Assembly: GCA_036378155.1 (NCBI GenBank)
Contig: DASUXA010000076.1
Location: forward strand, 1 to 64,000
Reading direction: 5' to 3'
Source: DASUXA01 sp036378155
GTDB lineage: Bacteria; Actinomycetota; Actinomycetes; Mycobacteriales; Micromonosporaceae
DNA length: 64,000 nucleotides
The notes below the pieces were generated by a model, which had not been told where the DNA came from, made no database searches, and was given only the letters and a program-made list of their open reading frames with translations. Below are positions 26,294-35,009 of this stretch, piece by piece (position 1 is the first letter of the stretch; each line of letters begins with the position of its first letter). Both the position numbers and the translations under genes were made by a program.

Positions 26294-26662
26294 GTGGCGT
26301 TGGCCGCGACGACGGAGCCCGACATGGAGATCACCGACGAGTACATGCGCGAGCGCCTCGCGCGGTCCCGCGAGTACACCGTGATGCTGCTGTACGCGGG
26401 ACCGAACTCGCAGCCCCCAGACCGGGACCGTCTGGTCTGGGAGCACGGCCGGCGCAACTTCGCGCTGCGGGCACAGGGCTTGATGAACATCGTCTGCCCG
26501 GTGAACGACGGCAGTCCGTTCCACGGCGTCGCGATCTTCGACGCGTCGCTGGACGAAGCCCGTCGGATCATGGACGACGATCCGGGAGTCAGGGCGGGGC
26601 TGTTCAGGTACGAGTTGCATCCGACGCTGGGTTTTCCCGGCGACCGCCTCGCCGGCGCCTGA
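26294..26662 (+). CDS. YciI-like protein
   Basis: 122 residues, or 112 if the ATG at 26324 is used (EITDEYMRERLARS). The middle part EYTVMLLYAGPNSQ and the later GVAIFDASLDEARRIMDDDPGVRAGLFRYELHPTLGF follow the YCII fold, with His/Asp residues that in other members suggest acid-base chemistry. No DGPF motif and no nearby sigma factor on this strand. Function unknown. Confidence 0.72.
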   Translation: MALAATTEPDMEITDEYMRERLARSREYTVMLLYAGPNSQPPDRDRLVWEHGRRNFALRAQGLMNIVCPVNDGSPFHGVAIFDASLDEARRIMDDDPGVRAGLFRYELHPTLGFPGDRLAGA

Positions 26663-26741
26663 CCGTCGCGACCGGATCGCCGTTGCTCGCCGACGTGTGG
26701 ATATTCGAACGCGCGTGCGAATCCGGCGGTACAGTCGCAGC

Positions 26742-27368
26742 ATGACCGCCTTCCAGGCTTCGCTGCTGGACCTGAGCGACCGGACCACGCTGGGCGTGCT
26801 GGGCACGACAGTTGAGCGCACGGTGCTGGAGCACGGCGCGTGGGTCGACCTTCGACGAGGCTGGGTGTCGGGCGCCGACGCGCTGTTCGAGCGGCTGATG
26901 CGTGACGTGCCCTGGCATGCCGAGCGGCGGCGGATGTACGACCGGGTGGTCGACGTGCCCAGGCTGCTCGCCTTCTACGACGAGGGTGATCCGCTGCCCG
27001 ACCCGGCGCTGGACGACGCGAGGCGGGCGCTCGACGCGCACTACGGCGCTGAGCTGGGCGAACCGTTCCGCACGGCGGGGCTGTGTCTGTACCGGGACGG
27101 ACGGGACAGCGTCGCCTGGCACGGGGACACGATCGGCAGGGGTTCGACCGAGGACACGATGGTCGCCATCGTCTCGGTCGGCACGCCGCGCCCGCTGCTG
27201 CTGCGACCGCGCGGCGGCGGTCGGACGCTGCGGTACGACCTGGGTCACGGCGACCTGATCGTGATGGGCGGCAGTTGCCAGCGCGCCTGGGAGCACGCGG
27301 TACCGAAGACCGCGCGACCCACCGGTCCCCGGATCAGCATCCAGTTCCGCCCGCGCGGCGTGCGCTGA
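26742..27368 (+). CDS. AlkB-like 2-oxoglutarate/Fe(II) dioxygenase
   Basis: 208 residues. The iron ligands are visible in SVAWHGDTIG (HxD) and WEHAVPKTARPTGPRISIQFR (distal His plus the two Arg residues that bind 2-oxoglutarate, RxxxxxR). The nucleotide-recognition lid part is at WHAERRRMYDRVVDVPRL. AlkB proteins repair N-alkylated bases in DNA or RNA by oxidative demethylation. The ATG at 26742 directly precedes the conserved N-terminus. No operon partner. Confidence 0.85.
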   Translation: MTAFQASLLDLSDRTTLGVLGTTVERTVLEHGAWVDLRRGWVSGADALFERLMRDVPWHAERRRMYDRVVDVPRLLAFYDEGDPLPDPALDDARRALDAHYGAELGEPFRTAGLCLYRDGRDSVAWHGDTIGRGSTEDTMVAIVSVGTPRPLLLRPRGGGRTLRYDLGHGDLIVMGGSCQRAWEHAVPKTARPTGPRISIQFRPRGVR

Positions 27369-27725
27369 CTCGTCTCTTCGTACGACCGCCGCTGGTCGAT
27401 CAGGGTCGCAAGTCCGGCGAACGTGTTGTTACCGAACCGCAATGTTCAGTGGGACGAATGCGTTCGGTAACGCGATTCGAGCCGCAATTCGGGCAGATCC
27501 CGCTGCCCTCTCCAGGTACGACGTCGGTCGCGGTGACTGTGGGTAGTCGACACTTCGGGCGTGCGGTTACTTGCGAGTAGGGTCCGGGGGTTGTGACGCC
27601 CGTCGCTTCCCGGCACGATCGTCGTCACCGCCACGTTCCCGGTGCGCGTATCGGTAGCGGTCGCATCGATGACACGGCCGCACGTACCGCAGCGCCCGTT
27701 GACACTCTCGGCGAGGAGGAACCCC
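27369..27725. promoter_or_regulatory. Intergenic region with a 10-bp inverted repeat
   Basis: The 357-base gap has a low-GC patch containing GTTACCGAAC (27428-27437) and its exact complement GTTCGGTAAC (27462-27471), separated by 24 bases. This is typical of a regulator-binding site for the downstream secreted protein gene. No gene could be supported in the gap. Confidence 0.5.
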
Positions 27726-28604
27726 GTGACCTGTGTGTCGGGCAGGCAGGTGCTCGACGCCGGTGTGCGTACGCCGCACGGCTGGCGTCACGCCCGCCCG
27801 CTGACGCTCCTGGCGGTCGCCGTCGCGCTGTCCGTCGGCGTGAGCGGGCTCGCCGTCGTGCGGGCGGCGCGACCGGCGCAGGCAGCGCCGTGCCAGAGCC
27901 CGAGCTCGCCGGGCACCGCGGGCGAAACGCCGACCGCGACCGCGACGACGCCCACGACCCAACCGACGGCGGCGTCCACGACGCCGAGCGCGGCACCGTC
28001 CAGCGCCGCCCCGACGGCGGACACCGCCTCGCCTTCGGCGAGCGTCCAGCCCCTCGCCGCACCCGCGGCGTACCTGCTCGTCCCGGCTGCCGTACCGACA
28101 CCGACCCCCGCGCCCAGCGGTACCTCGTCGCCCCAGCCCACCGGGTGCCCGAGCGGCAGCGCCAGCGCGAGCGTCGCGCCCCGCCCGAAGCTGCTGCCCG
28201 CCGCGACCGACCAGCCGACCGTGAACCAGACGCCGTCGGTCCTGCTCGCCGCGTCGTTGACCCTGACGTACCTCGGTGTCGTCGACCTGCCGACCAGGGA
28301 CAGCACGATCCGGACGTTGAAGTTCTCCCTCGCCGGGTCCACGTCGACGTCGTTCGAACTGCGCGTCGCCGGCAACTCGCGCACCCTGTCGATCAAGGGC
28401 GGCAAGCTGACGGTGAGCGGCTCGCCCGACGTGTACGCGACGAAGATCGTCGGTACGGTCGCCGGCTCGTCGGCGACCTACACGCCCGACTCGCCGCCGT
28501 CGGCGACCGGCCCGCTGTCGGTCAGCGACGCGACCGTCGATCTGGTCTTCCTGCGCGGCGACGGACTGAACGCGACGGGTCTCACCGTCGGCTACGCGTC
28601 CTGA
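27726..28604 (+). CDS. Secreted Ser/Thr/Pro/Ala-rich protein
   Basis: 292 residues from the GTG at 27726, five bases after GAGGAGGA. A hydrophobic signal segment (LTLLAVAVALSVGVSGLAVV) precedes the AQA-AP cleavage site near residue 55. Residues 60-160 are an extended low-complexity linker of Ala, Thr, Ser and Pro. The remaining part (TVNQTPSVLLAASLTLTYLG ... TSFELRVAGNSRTLSIKGGKLTVSG) looks like a beta-rich domain of unknown kind. Probably wall-associated or secreted. Its final 26 bases with the stop codon are duplicated. Confidence 0.65.
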   Translation: MTCVSGRQVLDAGVRTPHGWRHARPLTLLAVAVALSVGVSGLAVVRAARPAQAAPCQSPSSPGTAGETPTATATTPTTQPTAASTTPSAAPSSAAPTADTASPSASVQPLAAPAAYLLVPAAVPTPTPAPSGTSSPQPTGCPSGSASASVAPRPKLLPAATDQPTVNQTPSVLLAASLTLTYLGVVDLPTRDSTIRTLKFSLAGSTSTSFELRVAGNSRTLSIKGGKLTVSGSPDVYATKIVGTVAGSSATYTPDSPPSATGPLSVSDATVDLVFLRGDGLNATGLTVGYAS

Positions 28605-28630
28605 GCCTCACCATCGGCTACGCGTCCTGA
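28579..28630 (+). repeat. 26-bp tandem duplication containing a stop codon
   Basis: Copy 1 (28579-28604) ends the preceding gene as LTVGYAS-stop; copy 2 (28605-28630) encodes LTIGYAS-stop and differs at only two bases. The stop codon of the convergent CaiB gene (TAG at 28618-28620 on the minus strand) lies inside copy 2, so the duplication also supplied the 3' end of that gene. Confidence 0.85.
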
Positions 28631-29997
28631 GTCTCGCCGTCCCGCTCGCGGGCGTCCCGGTCGATGTGCGTGCCCGGCCGGTGGGCGTTTGTCCCGACGC
28701 CCAGGGCGGCGAGGACCTCGTCGGTGTGCTCACCGAGGCGCGGGGGCGGCAGCCGGTACGTGGCGGGCTGGTCGCCGAGGCGTACCGGCTGGGCGACCGT
28801 GGCGACGGTCGTACCGTCCGCGCGTGGCAGCCGGACGACGGGTGCCAGTCCGAGCCGCTCCGCCAGATCGAACCCCTCCGGCACGGTGTTGACCGGGCCG
28901 CACGGCACGCCCGCCCGTCGCAGCACGTCGACCCACTCGTCGGCGGTACGCGTCGCGAGCCGTGACTCGATCGCGTCCAGCAGCGCCTCGCGGTGCCGTA
29001 CCCGCAGCGTGTTCGTCGCGAATCGCGGGTCGTCCGGCAACCCCACAGCTGCCGCGAGCCGGGCGAACTGCCCGTCGTTGCCGACCGCCACGGCGAACTC
29101 GCGATCAGCCGCGCGCAGCGTCTCGTACGGGGCGATGCTCGGGTGCCGGTTGCCCATCCGGGTCGGCGTGACCCCGGCGTTGAGGTACGCCGACGCCTGG
29201 TTCACCAGGGCTGCGAGCAGGCTGGACAGCAGGTTCACCTCGACCCGCTGGCCGCGGCCGGTACGGCCGCGGGCGACGAGCGCGGCGAGTACACCGGTCG
29301 CGAGGTCCTTGCCGGCGAGGACGTCGACCAGGGCGACGCCGACCTTGGTCGGCTCGCCGTCCGGGGTACCGGTCAGGGACATCAGACCCCCGACCGCCTG
29401 CACCAGGAAGTCGTACCCGGGCAGCGAGGCGTCCGGTCCGAACCCGGTGAGCGAGGCGTACACCAGACCCGGGTTGTCGTCGGCGAGCTGCTCGTACCCG
29501 AGCCCGTAGCGACTCATGGCGCCCGGCGCCAGGTTCTCCACCAGCACGTCCGCCCGTACCGCGAGGGCGCGCGCCGCCGCCCGCCCCTCCTCGGTCGACA
29601 GGTCGAGGCAGATGCTGCGCTTGTTGCGGTTGATCGCCAGGTAGTAGGTGGACTCGCCGTCAGCCGCGTACGGCGGAGCCCAGGAACGCGTCTCGTCCCC
29701 GGTGCCCGGTCGCTCCACCTTGATCACGTCCGCGCCCAGGTCGGCAAGGGTCATGGTCGCCAGCGGCCCGGCAAGTACCCGCGAAAAGTCGGCGACGAGC
29801 AGCCCGGCGAGCGGTCCGCCGCGCCCCGGATCGGACCGTCCCGCGGGCGAGCCGTCCGGTACGTCGGACCGTCCTGTGGGCGAGCCGTGGCGCACGTCGG
29901 ACCTCCCCGCGCGTGAGCGGGGCGAGCCGGACTGCCCGGCGGACGGGTCGGGTTCGGGCTGGGTAGCGGTCGGGGCGTCGGGCATGCCGTTCAGCAT
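28618..29997 (-). CDS. CaiB/BaiF family CoA-transferase
   Basis: 459 residues from the ATG at 29997 (the ATG at 29985 is also possible). The class III CoA-transferase core begins near residue 60: LAGLLVADFSRVLAGPLATM, then LADLGADVIKVERPGTGD, NRNKRSICLDL, and the catalytic Asp in GVALVDVLAGKDLATG. The first 60 residues are a repeated low-complexity extension (GRSDVRHGSPT, GRSDVPDGSPA, GRSDPGRGGP) unlike the family. It swaps CoA between carboxylic acids; substrate unknown. It follows the DUF885 gene by 23 bases and may be in one operon. Confidence 0.85.
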   Translation of the reverse strand: MLNGMPDAPTATQPEPDPSAGQSGSPRSRAGRSDVRHGSPTGRSDVPDGSPAGRSDPGRGGPLAGLLVADFSRVLAGPLATMTLADLGADVIKVERPGTGDETRSWAPPYAADGESTYYLAINRNKRSICLDLSTEEGRAAARALAVRADVLVENLAPGAMSRYGLGYEQLADDNPGLVYASLTGFGPDASLPGYDFLVQAVGGLMSLTGTPDGEPTKVGVALVDVLAGKDLATGVLAALVARGRTGRGQRVEVNLLSSLLAALVNQASAYLNAGVTPTRMGNRHPSIAPYETLRAADREFAVAVGNDGQFARLAAAVGLPDDPRFATNTLRVRHREALLDAIESRLATRTADEWVDVLRRAGVPCGPVNTVPEGFDLAERLGLAPVVRLPRADGTTVATVAQPVRLGDQPATYRLPPPRLGEHTDEVLAALGVGTNAHRPGTHIDRDARERDGETQDA

Positions 29998-30020
29998 GCC
30001 CGACGCCCCGAGACGACCGT

Positions 30021-31700
30021 TCAGAGCCGGGCGAGCGCCGCCTTGAGCGGGTCCAGTCCCAGCGCCCCGAGGTTCAGCGCGTCCCGGTGGAACGCCTTGA
30101 GGTCGAAGTCCGCGCCCTTGCGCCGCTTCGCGTCGTCGCGCGCCTGCAGCCAGATCCGCTCGCCGACCTTGTACGACGGAGCCTGACCGGGCCAACCGAG
30201 GTACCGGTTGACCTCGAACCGCAGGTTTTCGTCGGAGATCCGGCAGTGCGCGCGCATGAACTCCCAGCCGAGTTCCGGCGTCCACCGCTCGCCCGGGTGG
30301 AACCCGAACGGGTTGTCGCGCGGAATCTCCAGTTCCAGGTGCATGCCGATGTCCACGATGACGCGCGCCGCGCGGAACGCCTGGGCGTCCAGCATGCCCA
30401 ACTTGTCGCCGGGGTCGTCGAGGTACCCCAGGTCGTCCATGAGCCGCTCGGAGTACAGCGCCCAGCCCTCCCCGTGCCCCGAGCACCAGCACAGCAGGCG
30501 CTGCCACCGGTTGAGCAGGTTCGACCGGTACACGGTCTGCCCGAACTGCAGATGGTGACCGGGCACACCTTCGTGGTACACCGTGGTCACCTCCTGCCAG
30601 GTGGAGAAGTCGTCGATGCCGAGCGGCACCGCCCACCACATCCGCCCCGGTCGGCTGAAGTCCTCGCTCGGCGGGGTGTAGTAGATGCCGCCGTCCGAGG
30701 TGGGCGCGAGCATGCACTCGATGCGGCGGACCGGTTCGGGGATGTCGAAGTGCGTACCGTTCAGGTCGGAGATCGCCTGTTCCGCCAGCGCCTGCATCCA
30801 GTCGCGGAACGCCTCCTTGCCGTGGATGGTGCGCTGCGGGTCGGCGTTCAGCGCGGCGACCGCGTCGTCGACCGAGCCGCCGGGCACGATCCGGTCCGCG
30901 ACGCTGCGCATCTCCGCCTCGAGCCGCGCCAGCTCGTCGAAGCCCCACGCGTACGTCTCGTCGAGGTCGATCGTGGCGCCGAGGAAGAACCGCGACGCGA
31001 GCTGGTAGTTCTCCCGTCCGGCAGCCTGGCTCTCGCGCCCGCGCGGGGCGAGCTCGTCGCGCAGGAAGCGACCGAAATCGGAGGTCGCGGCGCGGGCGGC
31101 AGCCGCCGCCCGGTCGAGGTCGGCGCGCAACGCGCCGTCCGCCTTCAGCCGGGCGACAAGCGCCGGGTAGAAGTTGTCGCCGTTCGGGTCGGTCCAGATG
31201 TCGCACTGCTTGGCGACCTCGAGCATCTGGTGCCGCGCGCTGACGTGTCCCTCGTCGGCGGCGTGCAGCAGCGTGTGCTTGAGCTGTTCCAGGGCTTCGG
31301 GCACGGCGGCCAGTCGGGCGGCGATGTTCCCCACCGCCTGCTCACCGTCCGTCGGCATCAGGTCGAACGCCTGGCGTACCGCGTGCAGCCCACTGGAGAT
31401 CACGCTGATCTCGCTGGTCACCTGACCCGCGTCGTACCGCTCCAGGGCGAGCCCCAGCCGCTCCTGCATCGCCTCCTTGGCGACCCGTTCGCGCTCGTCG
31501 GCGGGTTCCACCGAATCGAGTTCGGCGAGGGTGCGCCGGTCGAGATCGGCGACGGCCCGGTACCCCTCGGGCGACAGGTCCGTCAGCTTGTCGTCGTATC
31601 CGGCGATGCCGACGAAGGTGGCGCCGAGCGGATCGAGTTCGGCCCACTCCTCGACGTACCGGTTCGCGATGTCATCGATTCGTCCCACGAGTGGAGACAC
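30021..31700 (-). CDS. DUF885 family metallohydrolase
   Basis: 559 residues from a GTG at 31700. The zinc-metalloprotease-like site is VYHEGVPGHHLQFGQTVY, with GHGEGWALYSERLM downstream giving the third ligand. These match the DUF885 family, probable secreted or cytosolic peptidases/hydrolases related to M3-like folds. There is no signal peptide here, so it is cytoplasmic. The frame continuing from 28618 through this gene is two separate genes. Divergent from the EamA gene. Confidence 0.84.
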   Translation of the reverse strand: MSPLVGRIDDIANRYVEEWAELDPLGATFVGIAGYDDKLTDLSPEGYRAVADLDRRTLAELDSVEPADERERVAKEAMQERLGLALERYDAGQVTSEISVISSGLHAVRQAFDLMPTDGEQAVGNIAARLAAVPEALEQLKHTLLHAADEGHVSARHQMLEVAKQCDIWTDPNGDNFYPALVARLKADGALRADLDRAAAAARAATSDFGRFLRDELAPRGRESQAAGRENYQLASRFFLGATIDLDETYAWGFDELARLEAEMRSVADRIVPGGSVDDAVAALNADPQRTIHGKEAFRDWMQALAEQAISDLNGTHFDIPEPVRRIECMLAPTSDGGIYYTPPSEDFSRPGRMWWAVPLGIDDFSTWQEVTTVYHEGVPGHHLQFGQTVYRSNLLNRWQRLLCWCSGHGEGWALYSERLMDDLGYLDDPGDKLGMLDAQAFRAARVIVDIGMHLELEIPRDNPFGFHPGERWTPELGWEFMRAHCRISDENLRFEVNRYLGWPGQAPSYKVGERIWLQARDDAKRRKGADFDLKAFHRDALNLGALGLDPLKAALARL

Positions 31701-31817
31701 TACGTGACGCCTCGCTGCCTGGGGAGATCGGAACGTAGGTCGCGGTGTCACGCACGCCACGTCGTCGAGTCTGAAAGCCGCGAGACAGGGCTGCCCTCCT
31801 TACGAGAGAGTGGCGGG

Positions 31818-32786
31818 GTGAACGCCGATTCGCCGCGCCGCTGGGTACCGGCCTTCGTCGCGCTGGCCGCGATCTGGGGCTGCAGTTTCCTGTTCATCAA
31901 GGTCGCGCTGGACCAGGTGCACCCGGTATATGTGACCCTCGGTCGGGTCGCGATCGGCGCCGTGACGCTGCTGCTGGTCCTGGTCGCCTCGCGCGACCGG
32001 CTGCCTCGCGACCCCAGGCTGTGGGGACACCTGGCGGTGGTCGCGCTGCTCGCCAACTCGATGCCGTTCACCCTGTTCGGCTTCGGTGAACAGCGTGCCT
32101 CGTCGGTACTGGCGGGCATCTGGAACGCCACCACGCCGCTGACCACGCTGGTGTTCATGCTGGCGTTCTTCCCGCAGGAGCGGCCCACCCGGCAGCGGGT
32201 CGCCGGGCTGCTGGTCGGCTTCGTCGGGGTACTCGTGGTGCTCGGGGTCTGGCAGGGCATCGGCGGCGCGGCGCTGACCGGTCAGCTCATGTTCTTCGGC
32301 GCCGCCACCTGCTACGGCGTCAGCTTCCCGTACATCCGCAGGTTCCTCGCGGGCAGCCCGAACTCGGGCACGTCGATCGCGGCGGGGCAGATGCTCATGT
32401 CGACCGTCCAGTTGGCGATCGCGGCGCCCCTGTTGGCGGGCGCCCCGCCGGCGCTCGGCTCGCTGCGGCTGCCGGTCGTCGGCGCGCTGCTCGCGCTCGG
32501 CGCGCTGGGTACCGGTATCGCGTTCGTCCTGAACTACCGGATCATCCGGGTCGCCGGCGCGTCGACCGCGTCGACCGTCACGTACCTGATCCCGATCTTC
32601 GCGACCGTCGCCGGGGTGCTGGTGCTCGGCGAGCACCTGACCTGGTACGAGCCGGTCGGCGCGGTGGTCGTGCTGGCAGGGGTCGCGGTTTCGCAGGGTC
32701 TGCTGCCGCTGCCGTTCACCCGCGCCGCGCGGCGGCGTGTCGAGGATCGGCAGTCAGCCCTGGTGGGCACCGGTCCAGGCGAGTAG
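31818..32786 (+). CDS. EamA family transporter (DMT superfamily)
   Basis: 322 residues from the GTG at 31818. Two EamA repeats of five helices each (residues 5-140 and 155-300) are obvious, with hydrophobic segments such as AFVALAAIWGCSFLFIKVAL and GALLALGALGTGIAFVLN. The AxWGxxF signature near the start is typical. It is a metabolite or drug exporter of unknown cargo. The last 33 bases overlap the convergent PHP gene. Confidence 0.86.
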   Translation: MNADSPRRWVPAFVALAAIWGCSFLFIKVALDQVHPVYVTLGRVAIGAVTLLLVLVASRDRLPRDPRLWGHLAVVALLANSMPFTLFGFGEQRASSVLAGIWNATTPLTTLVFMLAFFPQERPTRQRVAGLLVGFVGVLVVLGVWQGIGGAALTGQLMFFGAATCYGVSFPYIRRFLAGSPNSGTSIAAGQMLMSTVQLAIAAPLLAGAPPALGSLRLPVVGALLALGALGTGIAFVLNYRIIRVAGASTASTVTYLIPIFATVAGVLVLGEHLTWYEPVGAVVVLAGVAVSQGLLPLPFTRAARRRVEDRQSALVGTGPGE

Positions 32787-33857
32787 CTCGCCGACCGGCC
32801 AGGTGTTCACCACCTGAGCGGGGTCGACGTCGCACAGGGCGGCGCGCTCGCAGCCGTACCGCTGCCATTCCAACTGCCCCGGCGCGTGCGCGTCGGTGTT
32901 GATCGCGAACCGGCACCCGGCTTCGACCGCGCGGCGCAGGATCGCCTTGGGCGGGTCGAGTCGGTCTGGCCGGCAGTTGATCTCGAGCGCCTTGTCGTGC
33001 TCGACGCACGCGGCGATCACCGCGTCCACGTCGAAGGTGCTCGGCGGTCGTACCGTCCGGTTGCTGTGCGCGCGGTCCCCCGCGCGCACCCCACTGTCGC
33101 CTCGGGCGCGGTCGCCTCGGGCGCGGTCGGTGCCGCGCACCACCCGCCCGGTGCAGTGGCCCAGGATGTCCAGGTGCGGGTTCTCGATCGCCCGCAGCAT
33201 CCGTCGGGTCATCACCGCCGATTCGTCGCGGAGCCGGCTGTGTACCGAACCGACCACCACGTCGAGTCGGGCGAGCAGGTCCTCCTCCTGGTCGAGCGAG
33301 CCGTCCGAGAGGATGTCCACCTCGATCCCGGTCAGCATCCGGAAACCCTCCGGTAGCTGCGCGTTCAACGCCTCGATCACGTCGAGTTGCCGGCGCAGCC
33401 GGTCGGCGGACAGCCCACGGGCGACCGTGAGCCGAGGCGAGTGGTCGGTCAGCACCAGGTATTCGTGACCGAGCCCGGCCGCCGCCAGCGCCATCTCCTC
33501 GATCGGCGAACCGCCGTCGGACCAGTCGGAATGGGTGTGGCAATCGCCGCGCAGCGCGGCGCGCAGATCCTCCGCCGCCGCGCTGAGATCGGTCCCCGCC
33601 GTGGCGAGCAGTCGTCGCAGGTACACCGGCTCCTCGCCGGCCAGCGACTCGACCACGCAGCGCGCCGTCACGTCGCCGACGCCGGACAGTTCGGTCAGGG
33701 TACCGTCGGCGGCACGTCGCGCCAGCTCCTCCGCGGACAGCCGGCTCAGCGTCGCGGCGGCGGTACGGAACGCGCGCACCCGGTACGTCGCCTCGCCCGC
33801 CCGTTCCAGCTGGTACGCGATCTGCCGCAGGTCCGCGACCGGGTCGCGGGCGCTCAT
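32754..33857 (-). CDS. PolX-like HhH-PHP domain protein
   Basis: 367 residues. The N-terminus (residues 1-90) is a helix-hairpin-helix region (RQIAYQLERAGEATYRVRAFRTAA... LTELSGVGDVTARCVVESL). The PHP domain follows: DCHTHSDWSDG, LVLTDHSPR, TGIEVDILSDGSL, DVVVGSVHS, HLDILGHCTGR, INTDAHAPGQ. It lacks the polymerase domain of bacterial PolX, so it would be an exonuclease or phosphatase with DNA-binding. An insertion of about 25 residues (TDRARGDRARGDSGVRAGDRA in part) with tandem repeats lies between HCTGR and the RPPSTF loop. Confidence 0.8.
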   Translation of the reverse strand: MSARDPVADLRQIAYQLERAGEATYRVRAFRTAAATLSRLSAEELARRAADGTLTELSGVGDVTARCVVESLAGEEPVYLRRLLATAGTDLSAAAEDLRAALRGDCHTHSDWSDGGSPIEEMALAAAGLGHEYLVLTDHSPRLTVARGLSADRLRRQLDVIEALNAQLPEGFRMLTGIEVDILSDGSLDQEEDLLARLDVVVGSVHSRLRDESAVMTRRMLRAIENPHLDILGHCTGRVVRGTDRARGDRARGDSGVRAGDRAHSNRTVRPPSTFDVDAVIAACVEHDKALEINCRPDRLDPPKAILRRAVEAGCRFAINTDAHAPGQLEWQRYGCERAALCDVDPAQVVNTWPVGELLAWTGAHQG

Positions 33858-33946
33858 CGGGCATCCACGCCCGAAATGTACGCGGGCTTCCCGCCGGTCG
33901 CACGCGACCTTCCGGTCCGTCGCGCGGCGCGGGTAGCGTCGTCGAT

Positions 33947-34936
33947 GTGCGAACCATCGACTGGGACGGCGACGCGATCGTCATCATCGACCAGACCGCC
34001 CTGCCGGCGGTCGAGCGCACCTTGCGGCTGTCCACCGTGGACGACCTGGTCGACGCGATCGTCCGGCTGGCGGTACGCGGCGCTCCGGCGCTCGGGGTGG
34101 CCGGCGCGCTCGGCGTGGCGCTCGCCGCCCGGCAGCACGCCGACGACCCGGTAGCGCTCGCCAAGGCGGTGGAGGCGGTGGAGACCGCCCGCCCCACCGC
34201 GGTCAACCTGGCCAGGGGGGTACGACGCGCGGCGGGTCGACTGGTCGACGGGCCGGACGCCGTGCTCGACGAGGCGCTGCGGGTACTGGCGGAGGAGGTC
34301 GACAGCTCGGTGGCTCAGGCGCGGCTCGGCGCCGATTTGGTCAGCGAGGTGTGCGGGGACCGGGTACGCCTGCTGACCCACTGCAACACCGGGGCGCTGG
34401 CAGCGGTCACCGGCGGTACCGCCCTGGCGGTGGTCGCCGAACTGCACCGGCGCGGCGCGCTCGCCGGCGTGATCGCGAGCGAGACCCGACCGCTGCTGCA
34501 GGGCGCCCGGCTGACCGCGTGGGAGTTGAGTCGCCTCGGCGTGCCGTACCGGCTGGCGGTCGACTCGGCGGGTCCGTTCCTGATGGCGCGGGGCGAGGTC
34601 GACGCGGTGATCGTGGGCGCGGACCGGATCTGCGCGAACGGCGACGTGGTCAACAAGGTCGGCACGTACAGTCACGCGCTCGGCGCGGCGCGCGCCGGCA
34701 TCCCGTTCTTCGTGGTCGCGCCGGAGTCCACGATCGACACCGGTACCGCCACCGGTGCCGACGTCACGATCGAGGACCGGGGCGCGACCGAGGTGGTGTG
34801 TTTCGCGGGCGCGCCGAGCGCTCCGGCGGGGGCGGAGGCGGCGAATCCCGCCTTCGACGTCACGCCGCACGACCTGGTCACGGCTGTGGTCACCGATCGC
34901 CGGGTGATCCGGGTCGGCGCGGGCGAGCGGATCTGA
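33947..34936 (+). CDS. mtnA: S-methyl-5-thioribose-1-phosphate isomerase
   Basis: 329 residues, usual family length. The eIF-2B-like fold carries the MtnA signatures: the N-terminal VRGAPALGVAGALGVALA, the active-site Cys in LLTHCNTGALA, and the catalytic Asp in VGADRICANGDVVNKVGTY. It converts methylthioribose-1-phosphate to methylthioribulose-1-phosphate in methionine salvage. GTG start. The other salvage genes are not adjacent, and its neighbours are unrelated. Confidence 0.9.
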   Translation: MRTIDWDGDAIVIIDQTALPAVERTLRLSTVDDLVDAIVRLAVRGAPALGVAGALGVALAARQHADDPVALAKAVEAVETARPTAVNLARGVRRAAGRLVDGPDAVLDEALRVLAEEVDSSVAQARLGADLVSEVCGDRVRLLTHCNTGALAAVTGGTALAVVAELHRRGALAGVIASETRPLLQGARLTAWELSRLGVPYRLAVDSAGPFLMARGEVDAVIVGADRICANGDVVNKVGTYSHALGAARAGIPFFVVAPESTIDTGTATGADVTIEDRGATEVVCFAGAPSAPAGAEAANPAFDVTPHDLVTAVVTDRRVIRVGAGERI

Positions 34937-35009
34937 GCCCGCGCGGGTTCGCACGGACACGGCGGGTCGCACCCCGCTCGCCCCGCGCGCGGCGGGCGCA
35001 TCCGGCGGT

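Noticed and set aside
29998..31206. Upstream extension of the CaiB frame
   Set aside because: Out-of-frame reading of the DUF885 gene; composition changes abruptly at the true start.
30087..31817. Long plus-strand frame before the EamA gene
   Set aside because: Antisense shadow of the DUF885 gene; the EamA domain begins only after the GTG at 31818.
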